Part shown: one piece after another, positions 1-11,940 of the stretch | How the letters are laid out: each line of letters opens with the position of its first letter | Position numbering within the stretch: the stretch's first letter is position 1 | Source of the DNA: Sipunculus nudus | Lineage: Eukaryota; Annelida; Sipuncula; Golfingiida; Sipunculidae | Direction: 5' to 3' | Assembly (NCBI GenBank): GCA_026874595.1 | Contig: CM049311.1 | Span: 74,714,953 to 74,778,952 of the forward strand | DNA length: 64,000 bases | Notes under the pieces: model-generated | What the model saw: only the letters and a program-made list of their open reading frames with translations | The model's database searches: none | What the model was told of the DNA's origin: nothing | Position numbers and translations under genes: made by a program

Positions 1-769
1 AATAATTAATAGAGTTTTCATTTCTGCTGTTTTGCTCTTTTTCAGTGAGCCAATCTCCACAGACATTTTTGGTGATAAACAATATAAGACTTTCCCAGCT
101 TGAGGACTGAGGATTGGAAAACAAAAAATAAATTTGATGTGAGCCAACCAAAATCTGTGTCCATTTGGATTAAACTGAATCAGCAGGCAACAGGAAAAAA
201 AATTATTGGCACCAGGCCTCTTCTTTTACTCTACAAAAAGTAAGAAGCAGAGGTTTAAACATAGCACAATAACCGGACAGATGCGGCCATGGTATAGTTG
301 CAAGACTGTGTGGTGTATTCATTATTCCTTATCTGATAAGTACATGGATTTGGTCACACAGAGGACTGATGTTGTATCGAGTGTTTCTATAGAAACCTGA
401 ATGCAAGTTACTAATTTAAAAGAAGATTTTAAAAGATAGACAAAATAACATATATATATCTGAAAAAATGGATTTCTGTAAATAAAATTGTGTCTTTGTC
501 AAGTTGTATTTTTTATGTTGATTTGGAAAGGAAAAGAGAAAGGCAGTATTGATGACTTGCTGAAAAAAAATTTACTCTCCTCAAATTATGAGAGTGGCAG
601 AGTAATATTTTTTTAGGAGGCTTTGGAACCAGCCAGAGACACCATTCACAAACTAGCAATTCTCATTCAGATGTAATGGAAACTACTCTTGGACTTGTTA
701 TTCCTTATCTTTTTCCAAAAATCTGTTTTTCCTCATATTTACCATAAATAATCCTCTATATAGTTCCTA
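1..769. other. AT-rich sequence, no gene seen
   Basis: I find no recognisable exon, RNA gene or structured repeat here. The short open frame at 206-400 has no recognisable protein and sits in AT-rich sequence like its surroundings. The region lies beyond the 3' end of TRAPPC3. Confidence 0.5.
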
Positions 770-1480
770 TGCCAGAAATTAGGTCTGTATTATATAATTT
801 TAAAAAGTTATGGGCCCAAACATAATGAATTTTGTAAATAATCAGGAAAGTAATTTGATCACTTAACACAAAACTTGTCAAAGCTAAGCACTTTTTTTCC
901 AGTAATATAACTTTTATTAATCAAAACTAAGTTGTATACCCAAAATTAAATCAAAATCTTTTAAATTTTTTTAAAATATTAGCAAAAATAAAAAATTGGT
1001 ATCTTGAATTTTGCCCAACTTTGACTATGGCACGTTTTTTTTCCTGTAACTGCTGTGGATTTAATTTTCAAAGCATGTTTTTGTTAGCATTTCAACTGTG
1101 AACACCAAAAATTTGAAACCAGTTGAATAAAAACTGTAGATTTTATTCAAGTTTTCAAGCACCATATCACATATTGTTTACATCAAGCTAGTGTTATGCA
1201 GTTTGCTAGAGCTCAGCTACCCAGCTTCAGCTCTAAGTTCCTTAAATTTGGCATACAGTTAGATGTCTCCAAAATCCCATAACATGCCAAGAATTTGGTC
1301 ACTAGGACTTAATTCCTTCAAGATATTAATGAAACTTCATCTTTCCATTAAAAACCCATTGTTACACCTAAGACTGCCTAATATCAAAACCACTGATCTG
1401 ACTTTGATCATATATAATATACATATTTTTCTATACATTCGCCATGCACATGCCAGAAATGATGTCAGTATTGCGTAATT
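770..1480 (-). repeat. Fragment of the AACAAGGG/GCTAAAAAT element family
   Basis: On the minus strand this matches the 47.9-48.7 kb part of the element inserted in the satellite, and also 22.1-22.6 kb. Shared landmarks are a GGGCCCATAAC-like block, the open frame containing RLPNIKTTDLTLII, and a block reading ACGTGCCATGGTCAAAGTTGGGC in the other copies. The open frame at 1263-1478 is part of this repeat and recurs at 47967-48179; it is not a host gene. Neither element terminus is present, so this is a fragment. Confidence 0.7.
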
Positions 1481-1689
1481 GTTTTAAGTCAAGCTGACAT
1501 ATTCATAAACTTTTCATAAAAATATCTAGAACTAGACATTTCTTGGCACCGCAGGTGCCAGAGTATCCCCAGACATAGTAGGCCCCCCTCCTACAAGAAC
1601 AGACCCCCATTTTTAGCAGCATATACTGACACTTGGCATATTTATTGTTAATTCCATCTAACGATCCACAATCTTGTTGAAGATGTTGG

Positions 1690-4060
1690 TCCTGTGACCT
1701 TGATCTTTTTAAAGATGTGTCCTGTGACCTTGACCTTTGATCTCATAACCCCAAAATCAATTTGGGTCTTGCTTTTCCAATGGGACATATGCAAGTCAAG
1801 TTTGAAATCTATACATCAATAAAGCAGGAATTATCATCCAGAAACTTATTTTTGGACAGATGGCTCCTGTGACCTTCACCTTTGACCTTGTGACCTCAAA
1901 ATTGATAGTGTTCTTCCTCTCTTGGCAGGAGAACTATATGTGCAAGATGAAAGATATGAGATGAAATGTTTGGCTGAAAATGCATCCACATCTTTTTAAA
2001 GATGTGTCCTGTGACCTTGACCTTTGGCCTCATGACCCCAAAATCAATTTTGGTCTTACTTTTCCAATGGGACATATACAAGTCAAGTTTGAAATCCATA
2101 CATCAATAAAAGCAAGAATTATCATCCAGAAACTAATTTTTGGACATATGGCTCCTATGACCTTCATCTTTGACCTTGTGACCTCAAAATTGATAGGGGT
2201 CTTCCACTCTTGGCAGGTGAACTATATGTGCAAGAGGAAAGATCTGAGATGAATTGTTTGGCTGAAAATGCATCCACATCTTTTTAAAGATGTGACCTTG
2301 ACCTTTGACCTCATGACCCCAAAATCAATTTGGGTCTTGCTTTTCCAATGGGACATATAAAGTCAAGTTTGAAATCCATACATCAATAAAAGCAGGAATT
2401 ATCATCCAGAAACTAATTTTTGGACATATGGCTCCTGTGACCTTCACTTTTGACCTTGTGACCTCAAAATTAATAGGGGGTTCCACTCTTGGCAGGTGAA
2501 CTATATGTGCAAGATGAAAGATCTGAGATGAATTGTTTGGCTGAAAATGCATCCACAATCTTTTTATAGAGGTTTCCTGTGACCTTGACCTTTGACCTCA
2601 TGACCCCAAATTCAATTCCGGTCTTGCTTTTCCAATGGGCCAAATACAAGTCAAGTTTGAAATCCAAACATCAATAAAAGAAGGAATAATCACCGAGAAA
2701 CTAATTTTTGGACAGATGGCTCCTGTGACCTTCACCTTTCACCTTGTGACCTCAAAATTGATAGGGTTCTTCCTCTCTTGGCAGGTGAACTATATGTGCA
2801 AGATGAAAGATCTGAGATGAAATGTTTGGCTGAAAATGCATCCACATCTTTTTAAAGATGTGTCCTGTGACCTTGACCTTTGACCTCATGACCCCAAAAT
2901 CAATTTGGGTCTTGCTTTTCCAATGGGACATATATAAGTCAAGTTTGAAATCCATACATCAATAAAAGCAGGAATTATCATCCAGAAACTAATTTTTGGA
3001 CATATGGCTCATGTGACCTTCACCTTTGACCTTGTGACCTCAACATTGATAGGGGTCTTCCACTCTTGGCAGGTGAACTATATGTGCAAAATGAAAGATC
3101 TGAGATGAATTGTATGGCTGAAAATGCATCCACAATCTTTTTAAAGATGTGTCCTGTGACCTTGACCTTTGACCTCATGACCCCAAAATTCAATTCCGGT
3201 TTTGCATTTCCAATGGGTCAAATACAAGTATAGTTTGAAATCCATACATCTATAAAAGAAGGAATTATCATCCAGAAACTAATTTTTGGACAGATGGCTC
3301 CTGTGACCTTCACCTTTGACCTTGTGACCTCAAAATTGATAGGGGTCTTTCTCTATTGGCAGATGACTTATATGTGCAAGATGAAAGGTCTGAGATGAAA
3401 TGTTTGGCTGAAAATGCATCCACATCTTTTTAAAGATGTGTCCTGTGACCTTGACCTTTGACCTCATGACCCCAAAATCAATTTGGGTCTTGCTTTTCCA
3501 ATGGGACATATATAAGTCAAGTTTGAAATCCATACATCAATAAAAGCAGGAATTATCATCCAGAAACTAATTTTTGGACATATGGCTCCTGTGACCTTCA
3601 CCTTTGACCTTGTGACCTCAAAATTGATAGGGGTCTTCCACTCTTGGCAGGTGAACAATATGTGCAAGATGAAAGATCTGAGATGAATTGTTTGGCTGAT
3701 AATGCATCCACAATCTTTTTAAAGAGGTTTCCTGTGACCTTGACCTTTGACCTCATGACCCCAAAATCAATTTGGGTCTTGCTTTTTCAATGGGACATAT
3801 ATAAGTCAATTTTGAAATCATTACATCAATAAAAGCAGGAATTATCATCCAGAAACTAATTTTTGGACAGATAGCTCCTGTGGCCTTGACCTTTGACCTT
3901 GTGACCCCAAAATTTATATGGATCATCCATTATTGGCAAGTGAGCTTTATATTCAAGATGGAAGACCTGGGATGAAAGTTTGGCTTAAATGCATCCACAG
4001 TATCTTTTAAAATGCCAGTCCAGTGACCTTGACCTTTGACCTCATGACCCTAGAACCTAA
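1690..4060 (+). repeat. ~288-bp minisatellite rich in TGACCT half-sites (core of copy A)
   Basis: About eight tandem units are spaced 280-290 bp apart; the TCTTTTTAAAGATGTG landmark recurs near 1991, 2279, 2559, 2847, 3136, 3425 and 3714. Each unit has two related halves. One contains TGACCTTGACCTTTGACC followed by TCATGACC; the other contains TGACCTTCACCTTTGACC followed by TTGTGACC. Short open frames recurring on both strands (for example 1896-2099, 2752-2955 and 3330-3533) are the same repeat read repeatedly, not genes. Confidence 0.88.
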
Positions 4061-4641
4061 AGGGTTCTTACTTTAGTGGTGGGCCATACATAAGTCATGT
4101 TTGTAATCCATATGGCTATCAACACTGGAGATATCATAAGAGGTGTGTGATTTTCACCATATATGGCAATATTCAAGGTCAAGGCCACTATCATAGGAAA
4201 GGTCATGACCCCAATTTACATAAGCATCATCCCATAACCCATACCTATGTATATGCATAATATAAAAGAAATCTGTCCATTAGTTTTTGACTTATAATGC
4301 TCACAGTGCTGTAAGGTGGCAATTTAGGGGGTATTAAACGGTACGAAAACAAGTAAAGAATAATAGGTGGCGCCACCAGTTTCTGGAACATGACAACCCT
4401 ATCCATGATCTTCCATCAACTTGATTTTGGGATAAATCCATGCAAGATTTCTTGAGATATTAAAGAATTTGTGTGATTTTCCCCAAAATTGGACCTATTC
4501 AAGGTCAAGGACACTCTCCTAGTAAAGGTCATGACCTCATTTTAAATAGGCGTCGTCCTCTTACCCATATCTATACATATACTAAGTTTGGTAAAGTTCC
4601 GTGAAATATTTTTTGGGTTATCGCGCCAACAAGATTCATAT

Positions 4642-4687
<46 letters not shown>
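4642..4687 (+). repeat. (CGG)n trinucleotide run
   Basis: About fifteen GCG/CGG triplets in a row, just upstream of the 3' terminus of Helitron-like copy A. The corresponding place in copy B (about 25409) has only two or three triplets before a G run, so copy A has expanded or B has contracted. The arginine-rich open frame across it is a by-product. Confidence 0.9.
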
Positions 4688-4734
4688 GACCGGTATGAAA
4701 ACATAGTATCCCCCGACTTTGTCTGGGGATACAA

Positions 4735-7440
4735 TAATAAAAGATGCAGTCCTTTCATTGTTAAAGGTCCAATATTTTTACCAAAAATCATTCAAGTAAA
4801 CTTGATCAAAGGCTGCCTAAGAATAATTTTTGTGCAGTGTTACAGAAAATATATGTAACAATAATTTTGTAAAGAACACTATTGCAGTCCTCAGTTTGAA
4901 ATAGACATAATAATGGCCATAAGACCAACTTGAGCTTTTCACGACTCAACCAAAAATCAACAAACTCTATCTAATCTGATATAATTGAAAGAACCATGTC
5001 CTAGGATAATTCTTTTAAAGAATTGAATGATTCAACATGACAATTTCATCATAAACATTTTAAGCTGAAAGAGGCTAAAATTATGGGGGGTTTGCCCATA
5101 AAAAACAGGTCAATGAAAGTGGCACCACGAAATCTGCAACTTCAAATATGAGTCATGTGACCAACATTTGCACAATACTTGGTAATGCTAGCTTCTGTCA
5201 TTTCTGAGATTACTATGTCACTATGCTTACTTGGCCAAATGACTAAGTTCAAATTTGTGTACCTCAGCCAAAATTCACCGATTATTGCATAAAATCTGGG
5301 GATGGTAGCTCCTGCTATTCCTGAGAAATTATGGTTTAATGTACAGATGACCAATGACCCCCATAAAAAAAGGTCAATGTAGGGGCGCCACCAATACCTT
5401 AATTTCATATATGACTCATGTGACGAACACTGGCATAAAATTTGGTGATGATAGCTCCGGCCTTATCTGAGATTGTCATTTTAGTATGGTTTTTTGGACA
5501 GATGATTAAGTTCAACTTCCTGTAACTCGGCCAAAAATCACCAAACTTTAACCATTCGAACAAACTTCAGAGAGATGGTATAAAAGATAATTTCTGTGAA
5601 ATATTGAACAATTTGGCTTGACCGTTTCGTCAGAGAAGTTTTTTTTAGCTTTTTCTCTATAAAATCTTAGAAAATGCAGTTTTTCAGATGGCTTATTTTT
5701 TTGCATTAAATTTCATGATGCTAGCTCCAGTCGTTTTCGAGATAGAATAGGTTAACGTACAGACGGCAGACGTCACCACACCATCGCATTAGCTCACAGG
5801 TTCACTAAAAATTACGACAGATGCATATTGAATGCAAAATTATAATACAGATACATCTCATTGATGGCAAAATCTTTAATTAAGTTGAGTATGGATACCA
5901 GTTATTTATAATCCATGTACAGCCATCTTTATATACCCACAGAGTCCTGTTTACCTGTGATTGTAAACATTGCCTGGCATGAGGAATATCTAAAATCATA
6001 AATCTACATTTTTTAAAAGCTTTTAAAACACATTCTTGTCAATATTAACCAAAGATAACCTGAAATGTAAATGTCTGGAGACATGATGTAACAGATGCTG
6101 ATAAACTGGTGCCAGGCTAGATGTATCTGCTTCACACAGCTAACATATATGGTAAAATGACTCAATTCAATCTTTATAATTCAGCCAAAATTCATTCTTT
6201 GGAACCATAAAAGACAAATATTATAAGAATAATTCAGGGGTTTATTCTTGTAAAATATTAAACAAATTGGCCTCAGTGGTGTCAGTCAAAAAATGTTTTG
6301 CAGGTTTATAACTCCTAGTTAAGCTTCCCATAACTCGGCCAAAAATCACTGAACCAAAACCATTTGAACAAACTTGAATTATCAACATCTAAGGATAACT
6401 AATGTGTGAGATTTAGGAATTTGGCCCAGTGGTTTTTTAGAAGAAGATCTTTGTAGCCACTGAGCTAAAATGGGGTGTTATGGCATATGACTAAATTCAG
6501 CTTCCCATAACTCAGCCAAAAGTCACTGAACTGAGACCAATTGAACAAACTTCAGAAAGCACTACCCTAGGATCATTTCTGTGCGATATTAAACAATTTG
6601 GCCATATGGTTTCAGAGAAGAAGTTTTTTGTAGACATCAGTATGATCCGGCACTGATGACCCCCGTACAAAAAAGGCTGATGCAGGTGGCGCCACCAATA
6701 TCTCAATTTCAGATATGACTCATGTGAGCAACATTAGCATAAAATTTGGTGATGACAGCTCCAGCTGTTTCTGAGATTGTAATTTTAGTATGATTTTTTG
6801 GACAGATGACTTAAGTTCAACTTCCTGTAACTCGGCCAAAAATCACCAAACTTAAACCATTTGAACAAACTTGTTCCGTATTTCACAGAAATGATCCCAG
6901 AGATGAGCGGTCTCAAGTTTGTTCAAATGGTTTAGGTTCAATAAATTTGGGCTGAGTTACAGCATTTTAACTTAGTCATTTGGCCAAGTAAGCATACTAA
7001 CATTACAATCTCAGAAATGTCGGGAGCTAGAATCTCCAAGTTTTGTGCAAATGTTTGTAACACAACTCGTACTTGAAATTCAGGTTTATGTGGTGCCACC
7101 TACATAAAACTGGGTTTTTTTTTTTTGGGGGGGGGGGAAATTTGTTATTTGAGCCTCTTTCAGCCACTTAATAAGAAATGTTTTATGATGAGACTGTCCA
7201 CTGAATGGTTTAATTCTTTGCAAACATTATCCTACTGTAGGGGTCTCATTTGTATAAAAAATAGATCTGGTTAATTGATTTTTTGAGTCATAGAAAGCTG
7301 AAGTTGGTCTTTTGGCCAAGTAAACCTATATCAGACTGAGGGAGGCATAAGTCTTTTCTGCAAAACTTTTTGTTTCAAATTCTGTATCATTGCAAAAATA
7401 AGACTTTAAGTCGCCTTGTTCAAATTTACTTAAATGATTT
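4735..7440. repeat. Imperfect large inverted repeat centred near 6893
   Basis: The sequence folds back on itself. 6790-6871 (CTGTAACTCGGCCAAAAATC...ACCATTTGAACAAAC) is mirrored at 6917-7000. The outer block 4739-5100 (containing AGACCAACTT and CATCATAAA) is mirrored by 7440-7100. The left arm is longer because it carries extra tandem units near 5340-5640 and 6480-6800, each with a GGCGCCACCAAT box. A related unrearranged stretch occurs at 23590-23813. I see no coding potential. It may be a foldback-type element or an inverted duplication; no termini or target duplication were found. Confidence 0.6.
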
Positions 7441-8639
7441 TTGGATGATTTATTGGACCTTTGTCTTTGGATCACATTATTGGACTGTCAGATACTTTAG
7501 TAAACAAAGCTCTTAGCTGTACTGTATTAACAGACTAAGCTCTGTGGGTATATAAGCAGAACTGTACAGGCAACTTAAATAATTGTTGGCCATATCCAAC
7601 TTATGTGTAAGATAAATCCATGAATAAAATATATCTTTATTCTGATTTAGCTTTCAGAAGGCATCTTTTATCCTAAACATTTTGATAAAATAAATTTATA
7701 TGAATATGTCAGCTTGAAAAAAAAGCGTTTGTCCCAAGTATTTCAGTATGTGTAAACAGATTAATCAACTGATCAAGATTGGGTCTGTGTCTATAAAGAG
7801 CTTGGCAGACTGCCAACAATTTCAGATTTGGCAAGAGGCTAAGATTCAGCCTGTTTCTATTAATCAGACTGCCAACTGTATCAGATTAGGCAACAGGTCA
7901 AGAGTTCAGTAGGTACAACCAAGTGCAGGTCAAAAGTTCACTCAGTGCAGAAGCTGCAACTGGCAATTTGTTCCAGTTCACTCAGGGAAACAACCTGCCT
8001 CAGCTGAGCATGGTCAGCCCAGTGCACCTGACTCAAGAGAAGTTTGATGTATCTGCCTGAAATTTTGGCCTGTCCAAGCATCTTAAGTTTTATGGCTTTC
8101 TCTTACACAAGACTTGTGTCACCACTTACAATAACTTGTGTATGCTCCTGCTTATTTCTCAGGAGTGATTTATCAGCCTGAAATGATGCATATCCTTACA
8201 TCTCAGATAGTTTTGTTGTAAACAAGAAAGGTGGTGCCACCTACAATCATTTTGTGTTGTGAACATCCATGCCAGTATTTCAGGAGTGACGTTTGTGTAC
8301 TTGCTTTGTACATATACATGTCACACGTGTAATTAACAAGGCCTACAGGCCTAATGCGAACCTGTGCAATGAGATAACACCAGGTATAATGCTTCAGTGC
8401 TGGACCATTACTTTTCAAGAACATGTGTAACATGTATATGAACAATGCAAGTACTAAACATTAAGAACAAGAAACAATTAAACAAACATCATGCACTGCT
8501 GAAATTCTAGCATACGGGTAGTCAATAAACAACTACTTGTATCCGCCAAAATCAGAGTGGGATGGGTGAAGTGAGGCATGGATTGAGTGGCAAGGGGAAA
8601 TAGAGTGAGGTGTATTGCATAATAGCCTAGATGTCTGCA
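7441..8639. repeat. Dispersed repeat, also present inverted at 22.7-23.6 kb
   Basis: 7690-8240, with landmarks TATGTCAGCTTGAA, GCTTGGCAGACTGCCAAC and CAGGTCAAAAGTT, matches the reverse complement of roughly 23560-22990. 8330-8440 (AGGCCTAATGCGAACCTGTG, then GTGCTGGACCATTAC) belongs to a repeat seen again at 20605-20680 and reversed at 11765-11850. No gene was recognised. Confidence 0.6.
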
Positions 8640-10600
8640 GCGGAAATGTGTATGTCGGTTGTGCCACCTACCACAAAATCCAGAAAGCTGTCCAAGATGT
8701 ATAAACATGCAAAATTTTAGGCAGACAGGTCAAACCACTACTGAGATATGAGTGATTTTAGCCCACGGCAGACAAACAGACAATATGCAATAATGTGCAA
8801 TAATGGTGGCAGGTGGCGCCACCAATTTTGTGTATGATTAAGAGCTATGTGAGATCTATACACATGCAATATTTTTGCCCAATCAGTCAAATTTCAGGGG
8901 GATATGTCCAACCAGTCCTGAGATATAAGCCTGAATGTTTGCAGCGTATACATAAATGTAGGTGGCGCCACCTGCCACAAAATCGAAAAAGCTATTCAAG
9001 ATGTATAAACCTGCAAAATTTTAGGCAGATATGTCAAACAACTGCAGAGATATGAGTGAATTTAGCCCACAGCAGACAAATATACGGACGCTGTGCAAAA
9101 ATGGTGGCAGGTGGCGCCACCAATTTTGTGTATGATTAAGAGCTATGTGAGATCTATACACATGTAAAATTTCAGGGGGATATGTCAAACCAGTCCTGAG
9201 ATATAAGCCTGAAAGTTTAAAGCGTATACATAAATGTAGGTGGCGCCACCTGCAACAAAATCAAAAAGCTATCCAAGATGTATAAACCTGCAAATTTTAG
9301 GCAGATATGTCAAACAACTGCCGAGACATGAGTGATTTTATCCCACGGCAAAAAAACAGACTGACACCGTGCAAAAATGATTGCAGGTGGCACCATGAGT
9401 TTTGTGTATGATAAAGAGCTATGTGAGATCTATAAACATGCACAATTTTTGCTCAATCAGTCAAAAGGTTCTAGAGATATGAGCTTGGATGTCTGCAGGG
9501 TAAATTTGAATGTAGGTGGCTCCACCTGCCTTAAAATCAACAGAGCTGTCAAGGATGAATAAACCTGCAAAATTTCAGGTGGATAAGTCAAACCAGTCCT
9601 GAAATATAAGCCTGAATGTCTGCAGCATATACATAAATGTAGGTGGCGCCACCTGCCACAAAACGAGACAGCTCTCCAGGATGTATAAACATGCAACATT
9701 TTAGGCAGATAAGTGAAACCACTACTGAGATATGAGTGAATTTAGCCCACGGCAGACAAATATACAGACGCTGTGCAAAAATGGTGGCAGGTGGCGCCAC
9801 CAATTTTGTGTATGATTTAGAGCTATGAGAGATCTATACACGCGCGAAATTCAGGGGGATATGTCAAACCAGTCCTGAGATATAAGCCTGAATGTTTGCA
9901 ACTTATACATAAATGTAGGTGGTGCCACCTGCCATAAAAAATCAAAAAAGCTATCCAAGAATGTATAAACCTGCAAAATATTAGGCAGATATGTCAAACA
10001 ACTGCCGAGACATGAGTGATTTTATCCCACGGCAAAAAAACAGACTGAAACCATGCAAAAATGATTGCAGGTGGCACCACAATTTTTGCCCAATCAGTCA
10101 AATGGTTCCAGAGATATAAGCTTTGATGTCTGCAGCATAAATTGAATGTAGGTGGCGCCACCTGCCTTAAAATCAAGAAAGCTGTCAAGGATGTATAAAC
10201 CTGCAAAATTTCAGGTGGATAAGTCAAACCACTCCCGAGATATGAGTGATTTTATCCCAAGGCAGATGAACAGATGGACACTGTGCAATAATTGTTGCAG
10301 GTTGCGCCCCCAGTTTTACATATGATAAAGAGCTATGGGAGATCTATAAAAATGCAAAATTTTGGCCCAACTGATCAAACGGTTCTAGAGATATTAGCTT
10401 GGATGTCTGCAGCTTAAACATGATGTAGGTGGCGCCACCTTTAATAAAATCAAGAAAGCTGTCAAAGATGTATACACATGCAAAATTTCAGGTCGATAAG
10501 TCCAACAAATGCAGAGATACGAGTGTTTTTATCCCAAGGCAGATGAACAGATGGACGATGTGCAAAAATCTAAGAAAATGCAGTTGGAAAAAAAATAAAC
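8640..10600. repeat. ~145-bp tandem array centred on GGTGGCGCCACC
   Basis: Two alternating unit types, 120-156 bp apart, each carry the palindrome GGTGGCGCCACC or a decayed form. Instances are near 8813, 8961, 9111, 9239, 9521, 9645, 9789, 9920, 10150 and 10427. Shared flanks are CAATTTTGTGTATGATTAAG on one unit type and TGCCACAAAATC...AGATGTATAAAC on the other. Several short open frames here are just the repeat read through. Related units occur at 22744-23170. Confidence 0.85.
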
Positions 10601-11940
10601 AAATGATGACTGATGAATGATTATTTGCAAACAATTTGATGATGCTAGCTCCTGCCATTTTTGAGATAGGTATGGTTAACTAGAGACGAAGCACGACGCA
10701 CTGACGCACGATAGACGATGTAGCAACATAGCATAAGCTCACAGGTTCGCTAAAATCCGATAATTTTTTAGATGACAAATCTTTTTCAAAATAATTGGTG
10801 ATGCTAGCTCCTGCCTTTTTTGAGATAGCTATGACGCATGACGGACGACAGAAGACGGACGATGCCACACCATTGCATAAGCTCACAGATTCGCTAAAAA
10901 TGCAAACCAAGTTTTTCAAACAGCTGGAAGATATAATTTCAATAATCTGGGAATTCTTTGTCTAGACATTGTCTCTAGACGTTGTGTCTAGACGTCTAGA
11001 CACATTGTCTAGACACATGCCAGAGCCAGGTCAGTTGCCATGGAGCTGTCTGGACCCCACCTATTTGTACTGAGTGACCTCTTGACTTGGCTGCTAAAAC
11101 TCAGCATGTTGTCAAATCTGTTTTCACAGAAAGCCTTTTTCAACAGGGAACAATGCTTTTTTAAAGCTGTATTTACCCAATCTATTCTTATAAAACTGGC
11201 AGAACCCTACCATAGAATAATTCTTGTAAAGTTTAAACCAATCAGCTTAACAGTTTCATCATAAATCAATGTATAAGCTAGAAGAGTTTAAAATTACATT
11301 TTTCACTTGAAAAAAACAGATCAATGTAGAAGGGCGCCACCAATACCTCAATTTCAGATATGACATATGTGACACACATTGTTATAAAGTTTGGTGATTA
11401 TAGCTCTAGTCGTTTCTGAGATTTTAATTTTAGTGTGCTTTTTTGGACAGATGACTAAGTTCACCCTCCTGTAACTCTTGTTCCAGGGATCATTTCTGTG
11501 AAATATTGGACAATTTGGCTGGACAGTTTCGGAGAAGAAGATTTTTAAACCTTTTGTAGCTTTTCCCTTATAAAATCTAAGAAAATGCAGTTAGAAAAAA
11601 AAACAAAATCCGATAGAGTTTTTCAGAAGACTGATTATTTGCAAAAAAATTTGGTGATGCTAGCTTCGTTGGTTTTTGAGATAGCTATTATTAACATACA
11701 GACGACGCACGACACACAACGCACGACGTCGAACCATCGCATAAGCTCACAGGTTTGCTAAAAAGTAATGATCCAGCATGGAATCATTATACCTGATGTA
11801 TATCCCATTGCACAGGTTTGCATTAGCCTTTCAGGCCTTGTTTGGACTAATAAAACCATAACTGCATAATTTGCAAGAATGCTCTAAAAGATAACATTTA
11901 TCACAAATGCCAAAAACTTGGTCAAACATGTGCACATTAA
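10601..11940. repeat. Mixed repeat block with CATAAGCTCACAGG ends
   Basis: Three similar tail modules (GACGACGGACGATG-like, then CATAAGCTCACAGRTTCGCTAAAA) end near 10757, 10901 and 11764; another ends near 5812. Between them lie further copies of the AACTCGGCCAAAA/GGCGCCACCAATACC repeat. The reverse complement of the AGGCCTAATG repeat is at 11765-11850. No coding sequence was recognised. Confidence 0.55.
10983..11004. repeat. 22-bp perfect palindrome around TCTAGACGTCTAGA
   Basis: The 22 bases are identical to their reverse complement; the core is TCTAGACGTCTAGA flanked by TGTG and CACA. Additional TCTAGA or TGTCTAGACA copies lie within 25 bp on both sides (10963-11015). This makes a cluster of TCTAGA motifs unlike the surrounding repeats. 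Confidence 0.8.

Larger units (their letters stand above)
1532..4734 (+). mobile_element. Helitron-like non-autonomous element, copy A (3.2 kb)
   Basis: The 5' end (CTAGACATTTCTTGG) carries a perfect hairpin, TGGCACC-GCA-GGTGCCA (1544-1560), followed by GTATCCCCAGACA (1563-1575). The exact reverse complement of that 13-mer, TGTCTGGGGATAC, lies at 4720-4732. There it pairs with GTATCCCC (from 4706) to form a terminal stem-loop just before the last bases AA. The same ends define copy B at 24174-25467. Comparing the flanks with the uninterrupted repeat at about 23590-23625 shows insertion between A and T without target duplication: left flank ...TAGAA, right flank TAATAAAAGATGC, empty site ...AAGAA-TACTAAAATATGC. 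Subterminal inverted repeats, a 3' hairpin, a tandem-repeat core and A|T insertion fit non-autonomous Helitron/Helentron relatives. There is no coding capacity. The class call is inference; the boundaries are well supported. Confidence 0.8.

Noticed and set aside
4601-4858. Poly-arginine protein from the (CGG)n run
   Set aside because: The frame exists only because of the triplet run inside a non-coding transposable element.
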